64,000 nt of DNA from Typhlomys cinereus (taxonomy: Eukaryota; Chordata; Mammalia; Rodentia; Platacanthomyidae): contig JALPQD010000408.1 in the NCBI GenBank assembly GCA_023101885.1, positions 1,541,019 through 1,605,018 of the forward strand, read 5' to 3'. A program made the translations under genes and the position numbers. Shown piece by piece: positions 36,605 through 49,134 of the stretch; the stretch's first letter is position 1; every line of letters starts with the position of its first letter. The notes under the pieces were generated by a model, which saw only the letters and a list, made by a program, of their open reading frames with translations, was not told the origin of the DNA and searched no databases.

Positions 36605-37458
36605 GCTAAAAAGTCAACATAATTTAATGGCAAAAGCCACATTTAAGTAGCAAAAGGAACAGAAAGCGTGTATCCCTAAACCCTCATGACACTTCATTTC
36701 ATTATTAGGAATAGCTGGAAAAAAAAATCAAGGAAAAAGAATTTTGAAAATATCACACTATTGGTCTGGTTTAGAAGATCCAAACTTGTTCAGCTGACCT
36801 AGCTCAGGGAAATGATCCTCAAGCTGGAGAGTGAAATGAACATCACAGACACTGGACATTCAGTGACTGTCTGGACCAAGATGTTATTTCCAGTCACTCA
36901 TAATGAGATAGACTCTAAGTGCTGGCCTTGCCCCAGAGAAATGATACGGCTGGCCTTGGATTTCGCTCCTCACCATGCACTCCCAGGCCTCAAGCCTGCC
37001 TTCTGTGATCACCAGTGCTGCTACCTACTCCTTCAAGATAGGGACATCTTCCTATGGAAAGAGAGCACTCAGTGGGAGCTTTCAGCAATTGACCATCTTA
37101 TCTCTTTTCTTTCCTTTGACTTTGACCTTTGTATAACAAGAGATACTGCATAGCTACTATAGGAAACATGAAAAACACATGGAAATATTTTTAATGACAC
37201 ATAATCTTACCAACCAGAGTTATGAGTGACAAGCATTTATAAAAAGTACAAATATTCACAGTTCAGCTTACACCATATATACAATTTTGAAATGGTTGTC
37301 TTTTAGTTAAATTTTATAAATATCCCTTTGTATTATAAAAACAATTTATGATCATCATGTACACCTATTGTATAAAAAGAGATGACCATATAGATCAAAA
37401 AGAAAACAAAAAGGGCATAAAAATTTTCTAAAAATTGCTAAGCTTTTAGCAATGTATT
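36605..37458. other. Intergenic, nothing recognised
   Basis: Includes a 113-codon ORF (36812-37153, plus) without a recognisable domain or repeat pattern; treated as chance. Confidence 0.45.
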
Positions 37459-37474
37459 TAAAATTTAGGAACTA

Positions 37475-37711
37475 GGGCTGGAGAGATGGCTCAGGGGTTA
37501 AGACTCTGCCTCACAAACAGAAGGTCCAGAGTTTAGGTCCCAGGTCCCACATAAAAACACCAGATGGAAATGGTGGCAGGCTACACTTCCAGTCCTGATG
37601 GGTAGAGCTTGGGAAATCCCAGAGCGAAGCAAGAAGGAGGTAGAAGCAATCCAGGATGAGTATGATTCCCAGAGTCACCCTTGGTCCTCACAGGGACACA
37701 TGTGCCCTCTA

Positions 37712-37772
<61 letters not shown>

Positions 37773-37801
37773 GAATGAATACATAAATAAAGTTTAAAAT
37801 A
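37475..37801 (+). mobile_element. Lineage-specific tRNA-head SINE, copy 6 (best preserved)
   Basis: Head 'gggctggagagatggctcag', 'gttaagactctgcctcaca', body 'tcccagagcgaagcaagaag', end 'ctaatacac' plus (CA)28 and an A-rich tail. Flanked by aaaatttaggaa(c/t)ta (37460-37474 and 37802-37816), a 15-bp target duplication with one mismatch. Confidence 0.95.
37714..37770. repeat. (CA)n microsatellite, SINE tail
   Basis: About 28 uninterrupted CA units within the SINE tail. Confidence 0.95.
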
Positions 37802-37819
37802 AAAATTTAGGAATTAGCA

Positions 37820-38688
37820 ATAAGACTCATGAAGCTACTTTGACACATTTGTAAAATGATGAAGAAATGGCTGTGAGCAAAGGTAGAATACAAAATATTT
37901 TCAGCCGTCATTGTGCAGAGCCACATTATAATGGTAAGATTACCATAGTTTCATTAAGTAAAAGACAAATCCTTGCAATTTTCAATGATGCCTAGAGAAA
38001 ATATGAACAAAAGTGCTTATCCGTTAACATGATCCTTAAGCACAAGATAAACAAAATTAACATCTAGTAAAGAATTTTGTGTTGATAGGAGTCGGGCCTT
38101 GACACTACCAGTCCCTCTCTTTGCTCCAGGGCTCTCCCCCATTTCCCAGTGACACTCTGGGTTATTGAGGAATTGAGGTTTCTGACCGAGACCTGTAGCT
38201 GGGGTAGCAGAGAAGAGACACGAGAGTGGATTGTCAATTACTGTCAGTGCTGGGCCATGGAGCCAGATGGATGCCACACTCCAACCACAGGCTGTCATTG
38301 GTGTCACTCGGGGAAGGACATCCCATGCCAGGGGGTGCTTTTATTTACAAGGTGGGCATACAGCCTACTTTTCAGACTGTGCTTATGAAACTGGTTGTTG
38401 TCATTCATAGCTTATTTATTTTTTTCAGTGTCTCCATTTTCAGGGACATATCTTAAAAAAAAAAGATTTCACTTATAATTGCCATTTTATGGATCAGGGA
38501 GGTGCAACTCCTTGAAGAAATGATGCAGTTTCCTGTTCTTGCTCACTTCCTCTTTATCAATAATCGATAAGACAAACTGATTCATTCCAGAATTTGCCAT
38601 TTGATGCTTAATACAGATTAACACAGGTGGCATTGAATATATGGCTTAAATGCTCATTAAGCACAATTTCCTTAAATAATTACTTGTG
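37820..38688. other. Intergenic, nothing recognised
   Basis: Overlapping small ORFs (38017-38456) on both strands lack domains. Confidence 0.5.
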
Positions 38689-38691
38689 TCT

Positions 38692-38832
38692 TTAGAGACA
38701 GGATTTTGCTATGTAGCCCAGGCTAGCCTAATATTCTTTGTGTAGCTCAGGCTGGCCTGGTACTCACTATATAGGCCAGGTTAAGCTTACACTTCTGGCA
38801 ATTCTCATGTTTTAGTGCTGGATTATAAACTG
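38692..38832 (-). mobile_element. B1 SINE
   Basis: 'agacaggattttgctatgta', 'gcccaggctagcctaatatt', then a second 'ctcaggctggcctggtactc' block, as in the B1 internal duplication. Confidence 0.8.
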
Positions 38833-38834
38833 AT

Positions 38835-39205
38835 GTTTTTTTTTTAAATCAGAAGTTTTAATGTGTGCAAAGACTATGCCAAATGACATGCCTAGAAATG
38901 AATAAATCCTGCATAAGAAAGTCAAAGAGAAAGTTGTCTTAATATACTCAGGAAAAGCTTAGGTAAATATTAAAAAGTGTAACAGTTCTAATAAAAATGT
39001 GGAAGTCTAGGTATAACATGAATTAAAGACAATGGTACTGGACAGTGAAAGAATATAAATTAAGAAACTGGAAAGTTAGAATTGTAATTTGGAGACTTTA
39101 TTTTCAAGTCATGCATAATTATTGATAATTAAAAAGAAATGCCTAAATATGATATAATAGGGCAAATTGAAAATAGTGAGCTATGTAAGTAATTCACAGC
39201 TAATG
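38835..39205. other. Intergenic, nothing recognised
   Basis: AT-rich. Confidence 0.5.
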
Positions 39206-39207
39206 GA

Positions 39208-39362
39208 AGCAAGTACGGTGACACATTGACCCGTGCCTATAACCTCACCTGGGAAGCTGAGTTGTGAGGTCAGCCACGAACTTAAGACTATCCTACACCA
39301 GCCTGGCCTCTGGAGTGAGACCTAAAACAGAATGTAAAACAAAAACATAAAAAGTAATTGGT
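39208..39362 (+). mobile_element. B1-like SINE
   Basis: 'gacacattgacccgtgccta', 'ctgggaagctgagttgtgag', 'caccagcctggcctctggag', A-rich tail. Confidence 0.65.
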
Positions 39363-39365
39363 AAA

Positions 39366-39540
39366 GCTGGACATGGTGACACATGCTTGCAATCTCAGTA
39401 CTCAGCGGCAGAGACAGGAAATCCCCAATATAAGCCAGCTAGCCAGACTGGCTGAGGGGCAAGCTCTGAGACTCCACTAGAGACTTGCTTCATTAACTAA
39501 AGTGGAGAGTGATGTCTGACTTCAACCTCAGACCTACATA
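39366..39540 (+). mobile_element. B4-type SINE, head-truncated
   Basis: 'gctggacatggtgacacatg', 'cagcggcagagacaggaaat', 'gctagccagactggctgag', 'aagtggagagtgatgtctga', running into CA then TA repeats. Confidence 0.7.
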
Positions 39541-39575
39541 CACACACACATGCACACACACACACACACACACAC

Positions 39576-39618
<43 letters not shown>
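39541..39618. repeat. (CA)n(TA)n compound microsatellite
   Basis: CA units to about 39576, then about 21 TA units; the TA part is self-complementary. Confidence 0.95.
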
Positions 39619-39620
<2 letters not shown>

Positions 39621-39624
39621 CACT

Positions 39625-41288
39625 AAATTAAACAAATAAGCAAACCAAGGAGCCAAGTCAGAGACAAAGACCTTGGCTGATAATGGATGGACCTTCCTAT
39701 GCTGGAGACCAACGTTAGGTCCTTGTGTTTGTCAGGCAAGTGTTCTGACACCTCTTAGAGTTGCTCTCAACCAACTGTAGAGACTGTGTGCATGTTGTGT
39801 TAATCTTATGCACTATCTTGATGCAGCATCTTCTTCAGTTTTCTGAATGAATACTTGGTCCACAATTGACCACAACTTAAATTTAGTTTGTTCTTTGATG
39901 ATTCCTCATAAATTCAGTAAAGTCAAGTGAAATATGTAACTATCATCATTGTATAATGATCTAATATGAAGTATATAGGCACCGCAGCGTTTTTTTTCTG
40001 TCCCACATTAAATATGAGCTACATTTAAGCAAGTCCTTGTGAAAGTTCGAGGGCAGAGAAACCGCATGAGGACAACAGCGATCAATTCCTTCTTAACTTT
40101 GCTATTAGAAGAAAATATTGATGGATTTTTTGCTAAAATGGGGTTAAATGACAATAGACTTTGAACTAAATTGAGTGGAGTTGTTCTTATGCAATGTACC
40201 TACCTGTCTAAACTCTTCTCTCTTTCTATATACATTTTAATGCTTCTATGTCCTTTGTACATACATTGCAATGTGGAGATGGTGGACATGATTGATATTG
40301 AGTGAAAGTTTTGAGGTGGTCTGAAAATGTGAACTGCTCTTTGGAAATTCACATGCTGTGCAAACTCAAGGATCTGAGTTTGGATCCCAGGTCCAAACAA
40401 GCAAGGTCTCAAATGAGGTTGCCCTCCGACCTTCACATGTCCACATCCATACACGTATATGCACATTTATGTGCATACATACATACATACAAAGATTAAA
40501 ATAGAGCTAATATCTTATTATGGTTATTTTTAAATATAAAATTACTACATACGCAGTATTATGTCATTATATAGACAATGACTTGGCCTGGAACAAAATT
40601 GGTGAATGCTAATATTAAAAAAGATGCAACTTTCTTCTTTGCACAGGTGTGTGCTATCATGATGTTTATCAGGAAACAATAGCTTCAACCAGTCCTTCAG
40701 AATACTAATAATATCATTGTTTTCTGCTATGTCACTTTCTTGGTATAATATTGTTAACTTTAGTTACACTACAAACACAATCTTCCTTTTGGTAGGCTTT
40801 CCTTCTGAATGTCTGCCATCAATAAACAAACAAAACCAGACAAACAATAAAAGTGCAACAACGAAATGGAGAGCTGACAAATCTCCACCTACACTGAACT
40901 GCTTGTCTTACAAAGCAGCTGTAATTGCAGCTGTCACCTTGGTGTTGGGTTCGAGTCATATGCTCATTATCTAACAGATGCGTGCACCATCATGGGTCTT
41001 TAACCATATGGCTATTATTCTGCATTTAAACTATTCTTACCTCATTTCTGAAGATCTTCATTGTGCTTGTATGTAACTGGCAAATTAAGGGGATTTGCAG
41101 TAATTTGGAGGTCTTTGTTGGATGAAACTTCAACCAAATTGTTCTGCTGATTCCACATGCCCTCTGTTAACTGAAGGTCATGAAGATTCTCTTGGGGGCA
41201 GGTCAGGAAGGTTGTCTTCTTTGTGTCTCCATTTCATAAACACATGTTAACAACAAAACAGCATACAGGCAATCATGTCATAAAACTG
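39625..41288. other. Intergenic, nothing recognised
   Basis: A short (CATA)n run near 40476-40490; no exon. Confidence 0.45.
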
Positions 41289-41291
41289 CCC

Positions 41292-41463
41292 GCAGGGGGT
41301 CGGCACACACCTATATTCCTACCCCTCAAAAGGCTGGGAAAGGATAATTGCCTTGGGTTTGGGGCCAGCCTGGATTAGACAGTAAACTCAAGCTCTTCCT
41401 AGACCACAAAAGGAGATCCCATATCAAGAAAACAAAAGCAAAAAAAAAAAAAAAAAAAAAAAA
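41292..41463 (+). mobile_element. B1-like SINE with A24 tail
   Basis: 'tcggcacacacctatattcc', 'ggggccagcctggattagac', then A24 at 41440-41463. Confidence 0.65.
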
Positions 41464-41474
41464 CCCAAAAAATG

Positions 41475-42320
41475 TCAGTCAGCCAAATGGTTACCATCAA
41501 AAGCGGATTGATACTGTGTTCTATTTCTAGATTTTTCTAAGGAGAATCAAATCCTACATGTTTCACCTTGTAGTCCTTATCATTATAGCAGCACATGAAT
41601 TGTTATATACTTTTGGTTAATTTTCTTTCCTATTCAGGGAAAAGCACATCTTAACCTAATAAAGTAACAACAACAAAAAAAACTATGACATGACTCAGAT
41701 GAGATCAGTCATTACTGTCAGTGTGTATTTGTGAAATGCTGAATACTCTTTTCTTAATAATTAATAGATGTCCTTTCATTTGCTTTTATCCTCTATGTTT
41801 CTGCAGCAGTACTATTCATGACATACAACTCATCATGTACTTAGGATGAACAGCTTTGTGAACGGTGTTATTAGTTAATTGCTATGGCACAATCATCAAG
41901 AGCAGAGAATAAAATATTACTATTTTGGGGTTTCATCAAAATGAAGATGATTGTAATTTTAATTTTGGAGGTATCATGGGGGAAATGGGAGTGAAGGAAA
42001 GGGGAAGTGGAGCAGTGAAGAAAAGGAGGATGGGGACAAGTGTCTCTTATAAAATCAATTTGACATTCAGAGGATTTGATCCAAGCCATTAGAAAATATG
42101 TTAGGGCCTGAGTCTTAAATGAACTACTTATTGGGTACAACCCATAAAAAGATGAATGCTAATTGATATGCCATCAGAACAGAATTATTGCAAACAGAGC
42201 CAAAGGCTATTTTCTTTGGACATTTTAATAATACAGAACTAGATAGAATGGTGACTTGCCTCCTCTGAATGTTCTATTGATCTAGAAGTCTAAGGGGCCC
42301 ATATTTCCCTGTTCTTCCAA
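41475..42320. other. Intergenic, nothing recognised
   Basis: Unique AT-rich sequence. Confidence 0.5.
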
Positions 42321-42324
42321 AGAA

Positions 42325-42438
42325 AAAGGAAGCATATGTCCCGCACTGTGGAGCTGAAGCAGGAAGATTGTAAGATCCAAACCAGCTTGGGCTATAATAA
42401 CAAAAAACTCGTGTCCCCACCATCCCAAGAAAAAAAAT
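42325..42438 (+). mobile_element. B1-like fragment
   Basis: 'ggagctgaagcaggaagatt', 'aaaccagcttgggctataa', A-rich end. Confidence 0.55.
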
Positions 42439-42507
42439 TCAATATAGTCAATGTATTAAATATTAAAATGTGAGTGAGTGTGTATATTTGTGTGTGTGTG
42501 TATGTGT

Positions 42508-42652
42508 GTGTTTGAGATAAGATCTTGTTGCATAGCTCTGACTGGCTTGAAATTCACTGTGTAGACAAGATTGACCCCTCAAACTCAGGGCAATCTTCCT
42601 ATCTTTGCCTTCTGAGTGCTGGAATGATATGTGTGTGACACTGGACTTGGCT
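42508..42652 (-). mobile_element. B1 SINE
   Basis: 'gagataagatcttgttgcat', 'gactggcttgaaattcact', 'ccttctgagtgctggaatga', preceded by a short TG run (about 42474-42510). Confidence 0.75.
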
Positions 42653-42864
42653 ATATATCTAATTTTGTAAGCATGTCAATCATAATCAGCGTAGCAGTTT
42701 CTTCAGTCTAACTTTAATTATATAATACAAAATGGTCTTATTGTACTGTCCATAAGTGAGAGAAAAAATGTCTCATATGAAAATGCAAAATGAGAGCAGG
42801 AAACTTCATTTGATCTAACGCTACAAAATAGGAATTTTGACCAACAAGCAACTAGTAAATGTTT

Positions 42865-43164
42865 CAAATCTATCTATCATCTATCAATCTATCTATCTGT
42901 TTGTTTGTCTGTCTGTCTAGCTGTGTGTGTATCAGAAGGGACTGTATGTCCTTGTGAAGAACCAAAGATGACTTTAGAAATAATCCTGGTTTGCTTCTAC
43001 TTCCTTTTTGTTTCACTCTGGGATTTCCCAGACTCTGACCACCAGGGCTGGAAGTGCAGGCTGCCACCATTTACACCTGGTATTTTAATGTGGGACATGG
43101 GATCTGAACTCAGGACCTTCTACTTGCAAGGCAGAGTTTTAACCCATAAGCCAACTCTCCAGCT
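42865..43164 (-). mobile_element. Lineage-specific tRNA-head SINE, copy 7
   Basis: Flanked by a perfect 13-bp duplication, ctagtaaatgttt (42852-42864 and 43165-43177). The tail is TCTA/TCTG repeats plus a short TG run. The body has 'tcactctgggatttcccaga' and the head end 'gccaactctccag'. Confidence 0.93.
42868..42924. repeat. TCTA/TCTG tetranucleotide repeat
   Basis: Imperfect tetranucleotide units in the SINE tail. Confidence 0.85.
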
Positions 43165-43179
43165 CTAGTAAATGTTTTA

Positions 43180-44370
43180 GACACATTAACAAGGTCAAAT
43201 ATTTTAAGAGGAACCATTGCATCTGAAATTATGCTATTCATTGCTCGAGTTTAGTCACGACCAAGATCACCAAGAACGAGTCTTAGAAAATGGTTCTGAA
43301 ACTCATCTGACTGCATGCTGCAGCTGAATTCCACACATCCTAACACCAAGCTGTAAGGAATACATTTCCAGAATTCCCAAAAGCAAAGGGATCCAATTTC
43401 ACTCTGTATTTTACCTCATGTGCTACCTGGAAGCAAATGCAAAGCTAACGGAAAAGGAGGTAACAGGACTTGGCTTCTTTTTTAAAAAAAAAAAAAAAAA
43501 AAAAAAGCAGCTTTTGGATGATGTTCCATAGAAAAGAGCAGCTAGAAGCTGTTGCAGGTTTTACAAAGATCAAGAATATTTAACATTATTGGGTGCACCT
43601 GGCCAAAATGTTAATAATGAGCTTGTTTTTCACTGTCATATTTCCAAAACTACCTTTTAAAAATAAATGGAAATGTAGTTGTAAAGTTCATGTGGTAAGT
43701 TATGTTGACAGTTACTATATAATGTTAAGAGTTAAGAAATCTCTACTAACATATATTAAGTTTCTACCATGTTTTTTGAAGAATAAAGAAAATTCAGCTC
43801 CTTCCTCAAGGTGCTTATAATTGGAAATATTTCAAAACTTTCATTTTATCAATAAATTAAGATCTACATTTGGGTAACTTTTTATTCAAATTATACATCA
43901 AGATAACTTAACAATCATTTTTGTATGTCAGTAAGAGAATCAAGCAAATCTTCCAAGACAACATTACACCATTGGGTTGGCATATCATGAGATCTTGTGC
44001 TTGTCTATTAATAACCAGGGCAAGAAAGCACCTGGATTTTCCCTTCCAGTTTTTGATAGAAAGCTTTGCTGGCATCTTTGCAATTAACTTTATATTTAAC
44101 TCAGTGAAGAGGCTGAGTCAGTCATACATTTAATTCTCTTGCATTTGACAAGTATCTTCATATTGCACATAATAAAACAAGTCAGATTTGTTGAATGTTG
44201 CTCCCTAAATCTTATCATTTCCTTTGAAATTTCAGCATTTTCTGCTCAGTAATTCCGATTGATTTTTCATATGGAAAGACACCATAAATGACTTGTATTG
44301 AAATATTATTGCTACATTAAATTTTTGTGACATATATCATATTAAGAATTTTTGGATGGTTCTGATCTCA
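43180..44370. other. Intergenic, nothing recognised
   Basis: A-run at about 43482-43506; no exon or named repeat. Confidence 0.5.
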
Positions 44371-44376
44371 ATTTAG

Positions 44377-44377
44377 C

Positions 44378-44416
<39 letters not shown>
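44377..44416. repeat. (TA)n(CA)n compound microsatellite
   Basis: About 14 TA units followed by 6 CA units. Confidence 0.95.
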
Positions 44417-44461
44417 TATGTATATATGTGTTTGTTGATTTGCTATGGTTTGCTTATTATT

Positions 44462-44602
44462 GTTTTTGTGACATAATCTCAATCTGCAATCCTGAATGTA
44501 GTATACAGCAAAAGCTGGCCTTAAACTCTTAATGATTCTCCTACCTCAGCCTCCCAAGTGCTAGAATGACACATGTGAACCACTGTGCACAGTTTAAGAC
44601 TT
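44462..44602 (-). mobile_element. B1-like SINE
   Basis: 'aagctggccttaaactctta', 'cctacctcagcctcccaagt', 'gaaccactgtgcacagttt'. Confidence 0.7.
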
Positions 44603-44604
44603 CC

Positions 44605-45375
44605 TTGACTTCTACTTTTAATGGTATTAAGGTCAGAAAAGATTCTGGACTTTAAGACTACTGATTTTGCTTTTATTCTCTAATGAAATTAAGTGGAAAT
44701 GCTAACTCAAATCTATTTCTAAAAAGTCTTATATTTTATCTCCTGAAGGTTAAATTAGAGCAGAGAAGGAAATGAATGACCAGAAAGAAAATTTCATATT
44801 AATACCTTGACACCCATTCTTTTTCCCGGAGCTGAGACTAGAGCTGCATGTTTCTATGTTTCTATCTACATAATGGTTGCTGAGGGTTGGACAGAGTCTT
44901 CTTAGAATCACAGTACAAATATATTCCAAATGTATTTTTTCTATAGCTTTAAGTGTTAAAAACATACAAGTATAAATAGGTCTTTAAAAAGAACTAGGAA
45001 AGCTGGCTTATTCTCTTTATTCTTTAGTTATTCATGGTCAATAATTGCTAATTGTTCAAATAGGAAAACATTTATCTTGTCCTATACAGCTATTTCTCAC
45101 TTAGGTATGGTTAATAGCTTTCCCCAAGCATTGACGTCTGTTTTAATCAGTGAAGGATCATCCAACTTAATCAAGTTATTGTTCTGCTCATTTAGTTCTA
45201 ATTCCCATGTGGTCCTAGTAGGTCCCTAAAGCGTATATGCTTTCCTGGAATGGCCTGCATCAGGAGAAAACAGTGTTCATAGAGTCGTCAGAGATGTCTA
45301 GTTGGAAAAGTGAATACATGAGTCTTCTGGAGAAATTCAGCTTGGTGGGTATGAAGGGGTGGGCGACTGATAGGA
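44605..45375. other. Intergenic, nothing recognised
   Basis: No recognisable element. Confidence 0.5.
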
Positions 45376-45379
45376 TATC

Positions 45380-45518
45380 TGACCATGAGCTAAGTTATAA
45401 GATTGCAGCCTCTCTGAACCCTGTTTTTCTTATTGGTCAGATGGGCCTTTTACAGCTCCTGTTGTACACAGTGGCAAGGTTAAGTGAGGCAAAACACTTA
45501 GATGAGAACAAAGGTATA
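45380..45518 (+). mobile_element. MIR fragment
   Basis: 'cagcctctctgaaccctgtt', 'cttattggtcagatgggcc', 'ttaagtgaggcaaaacactt'. Confidence 0.6.
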
Positions 45519-45825
45519 GTCTACAATGGCCTTTAACAGTAGTTGATATTGGAGATTTGGAGAACCGTTTATTTATTTTTGTTATTTACTTCATTTATTT
45601 TAAAATTGTATTAATCATGAACTTCTGTGTTTTCATTGCTCGTTACTTACCCCCCCCACACACCCCTGCATCCCTTCCCACCCTTACTATTCTCCCTTCC
45701 CACTTGATTGTCTCACGCTTCAGAGTTTCCCTACATGTGCAACTGGTTTACCCCTAGAAGGCCTGAGCTAGTTAGTGTTTGAGTATCTGCTAGGGCACAA
45801 ATGTTTAATCTTCTTCATTTTCTGC

Positions 45826-46035
45826 GGTGCTGGGGGCTTTACCACTGAGCTACACCCCCATCCCCATGACTAAAGCATTTAAAAAGGTCTATTTTTTTTT
45901 TTTTTTAATTTTGAGACAAGTTTTCACACTGTAGCCCAGGATGCTCTGGAATTCACTGTGTACTTGTGTAAGCATTCCTCCTGTCTCAGCCTCCTGATGT
46001 AGGGATTACAGGCATGAGCTGGCATTCCCAGCTCC
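45826..46035 (-). mobile_element. ID-B1 composite SINE
   Basis: ID end 'ggctttaccactgagctaca', T-run, then the B1 half 'cactgtagcccaggatgctc', 'ctcagcctcctgatgtaggg', 'attacaggcatgagctggca'. Confidence 0.75.
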
Positions 46036-46084
46036 TGAATCAATAAACTATTTCTTTTCTTTATGCCATTTCTTTCTCTTTTTA

Positions 46085-46212
46085 TGAGATAGGTTCTCAC
46101 TATGTAGTTCAGACCGGCCATGGACTCCTTATATATGTGTCCCTGACTGGCCTGAAATTCATGATTCTTCTTCCTTGGCCTATTAAAGGTGTGCGCCATC
46201 ATGCCTAGCTTT
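46085..46212 (-). mobile_element. B1 SINE
   Basis: 'gagataggttctcactatgt', 'gactggcctgaaattcatga', 'gtgtgcgccatcatgcctag'. Confidence 0.8.
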
Positions 46213-46224
46213 AGAATATCTTTT

Positions 46225-46798
46225 TTTTTTAATTTTTGAGAAAAATCTCTGAATTGACAAGTCACGGAAAAATGTAAATGAGACTATAACACTTTATTGG
46301 GTCAAGTAGGAAAAAAGAACTTGTCCTTTTCATATAGAATTTGAAATAATGTTTACAATTAATGTGTTTGACATAATCTTCATCAGCACCTGAAATATAA
46401 AGTTTGGAACAATCTTTATGCTTAGAAATGATTTTTTTTTTCAGGAGCATCCTCCATCAGAGATGTGGCGTCTGAAGTGAAGGCTGAGACCCAGACTTGG
46501 CATGACCCACAAACAAGTTATTGATTCTCCATGATTATACACTTTAAAATGATAATGCTAATTAAATGAACCAAGGTATATCTGTGTGCCTTCTGAACTA
46601 AAATTCAAATTTCTGCCTATAAAACTGGCTAGATGGCCAGAAATATATTGAAAACTTAATATTGTATAAATCAATTGATTATGAATTAGTAAAATTATAA
46701 AAACAAATGTTCCAAAATAATTGTTATATTTGTGGTAGTCAAATACCATATTCCTGGTTAGAGATTAATTTTTTCTATATAGCAAACCAATAACATAC
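46225..46798. other. Intergenic, nothing recognised
   Basis: AT-rich. Confidence 0.5.
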
Positions 46799-46802
46799 TT
46801 CT

Positions 46803-47001
46803 TAAAATATTTTATTTGAGAGGCAAGGAAAGAGAGGTTAGAGAAATATGAAAAAGGTATGCATACCATAGCATACATGTGGGGGTCAGAGGACAATTCA
46901 GAAGTTGGTTCTGTCCTTCAACCCTGTGAGCTCCAGGAATCAAACTGAGCTCTCCGGGTTCCTTGCAGTTGCCTTTACCTCCCGAGCCACTTGGCCAGTC
47001 C
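46803..47001 (-). mobile_element. tRNA-head SINE (B3-like)
   Basis: 'tgtgggggtcagaggacaat', 'gaagttggttctgtccttc', 'gaatcaaactgagctctcc', head end 'gagccacttggccagtcc'. Confidence 0.75.
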
Positions 47002-47101
47002 TATAACACGCTTCAATATCTTCCTGTACACATTTTTAAATATGCAAATGATCTTTTAGTACTTACAATTTATATTTAAACACTTGATTTTTTTTCCAAA
47101 T

Positions 47102-47224
47102 GACTATTTTTTTGAGACAGGGCCTTGCTATGTAGCCCAGACTGGTTTCAAATTCATGGCAATTCTCCTGCCTGTTTCCTGAATGCTTAGAATATAGGAT
47201 ATACTATCATGCCCAGATTTCAGG
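47102..47224 (-). mobile_element. B1 SINE
   Basis: 'ttgagacagggccttgctat', 'gtagcccagactggtttcaa', 'ggatatactatcatgcccag'. Confidence 0.85.
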
Positions 47225-47252
47225 TGACATTAAAAGTTACAAATAATGCATG

Positions 47253-47342
47253 GGGATATTATTAAGTAGTCAAGCACTTGCCTATCATTTGTGAGGTCCC
47301 AGGTTCAATCCTAGCACCATTAGTAAATAAATTAATAAACCA
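47253..47342 (+). mobile_element. ID-like SINE
   Basis: 'agtcaagcacttgcctatca', 'gtcccaggttcaatcctag' (B-box) and an AAATAAATTAATAAA tail. Confidence 0.7.
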
Positions 47343-47344
47343 CA

Positions 47345-47840
47345 AATAGAATAATTACTGAATAAAATGCTGGTGTACTGTTGGCTCATTTTTTTGTTTT
47401 TTCTACTACTCTTGGTCTTCACTACTCATAGAAGGCATTTCTTTCTCGATTTTTAGGGGGAGGCTATTGAAAATTTACCTGATTTTAACTACTGACAGTT
47501 GCTAAAATCTCATGGTTAGGTAACCTGTGCTATAATAAATTTTCTATTTTATTATAGAGTATTAAACATAGGCTGGTTTGAAATATTGCAAGTCTTAAGC
47601 TTTAACTAACACTGAAGAACAGGCGAATTTTTTATTTAGTAGAAAAGAGCATCTTCAAAATGAGAAAAGGTGAAGCAAGTCTTCAAAAAAGGCAAAGGCC
47701 AGCTCTAAGTTGCTGATTCAAAAGATTTAGTGACTTTTTGTGCAGTAATAAGCATTTAATATATATGCCAAGATATTCAAATTATTTATTAAAAGATGAA
47801 ATGAATCCTGACTGCTCAGATGTTTCTCATTGTTTTGATA
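47345..47840. other. Intergenic, nothing recognised
   Basis: No recognisable element. Confidence 0.5.
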
Positions 47841-47842
47841 TA

Positions 47843-48125
47843 TAGCAACTTCTCTGTATCTGTGGTTTCACATCTGCAGATTCCAAGAATCAAAAATGTT
47901 TGGAAAACAACTGCATCTGTGTTGAACATGTCAAGGCAGGCTGCTTTTGTCATTTCCTGAACACCACAGTATGTATATAATCTAGAAATGACTGAAGTAC
48001 ATGGGAGGATGTTTGAAAATCACAGCCAGACACTGAAGCATTTTACAAGGGATTGAAGATTTTGGATTTTGGGGTGTGAGCGGAGCCCCTGAACCAATCC
48101 CTCCTGGACCTTTAGGGATGACAGC
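47843..48125 (+). mobile_element. MER2-like (Tigger) transposon fossil
   Basis: 'cttctctgtatctgtggttt', 'cacatctgcagattcca', 'ctgcatctgtgttgaacatg', 'acatgggaggatgtttgaa', 'ttgaagattttggattttgg', 'aaccaatccctcctggacc', in MER2 order. Confidence 0.7.
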
Positions 48126-48129
48126 ATTT

Positions 48130-48660
48130 GAGTTCACGTATTGGCAGGTCACAGATATTCTGAGAGTAAGTTCTGAGAAAGAGAAGGGGAGACAAATTTG
48201 TGAAACCTAGATTTTCCTATCTTACAATTTTGTTTTTTTTAATAGCTTACTGGGGCATGATGTAATCTAAGGAGGACTCTGAATGTGGTATGGCAGGCCA
48301 ATGTATACTTAAAGATCGTTATTTTCTAAGGTCCGTGTCCACCCCCCTCCCCTCTTGGACGAGGTGTTTTATTTTTCTTTAAAAGTCTACCACCAACCAA
48401 CAGTACTTGCTCTCAGCTAGAACAAAGATCTACTTCTTAAAAGGTTTCAACTAGGCTTTCATTGTGTCAACTTTGGGGAAGATTTCAATATACCTTACAG
48501 TTTTCAGCCATATCAGAAAATGGCATGTGCGTTTTAACAAAGGGGGGATGGGAGTGGGATGTTAGTCATTAACTAGGTAAATCACTTGCAACAAAGGCTG
48601 CTGGGGGTTATGTCCACGTGTCAACGTGTATTTCGGTGATACCCAAACATTTCACTACAA
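48130..48660. other. Intergenic, nothing recognised
   Basis: No recognisable element. Confidence 0.5.
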
Positions 48661-48667
48661 ATAGTTC

Positions 48668-48814
48668 ACTTATTTATTTATTTGAGACTGGGTCTTGCTA
48701 TGTAGTCCCAGGCAGGCCAGAAACTCATTATATACCTAAGGTTGGCTTGGACAGCCTACTGAATTGACATCCCTCCTGGGATTACAAATTGAACCACCAT
48801 GGTCAGTTAAACAA
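48668..48814 (-). mobile_element. B1 SINE
   Basis: 'gagactgggtcttgctatgt', 'agtcccaggcaggccagaaa', 'gattacaaattgaaccacca'. Confidence 0.8.
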
Positions 48815-49016
48815 TCATTAATTTTTTTTTTTTTTTTGGTAAAATACACAAATGGCTTGGTTTTCTAGAAAAAATGTATTTGCATATTAACTAATTATAA
48901 ACAAGTAGTTTTCAAGTTGGACTTTTATTAACATATCACTATCAATATTTGTGAACATATACTTTGTATCTGGCCCAGAGCCCTCACCACATAAACAAGT
49001 TAAAAAAAAAAAAAGA

Positions 49017-49132
49017 CTAGGGGCACGGTAGTAAGGCTGTAACCTACTCACACAACTTCAGCGTCTGAGATAGGAATTTGGTGAATTCAAGGTCACCCTG
49101 TTATAGACCACATCTGGTTAAAACAAAAAGTG
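49017..49132 (+). mobile_element. B1-like SINE
   Basis: 'aggggcacggtagtaaggct', 'gaattcaaggtcaccctgtt', A-rich end. Confidence 0.55.
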
Positions 49133-49134
49133 GA

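Noticed and set aside
36812..37153. 113-codon ORF, possible small gene or pseudogene
   Set aside because: No recognisable domain, start context or splice signals; length is possible by chance in 64 kb.
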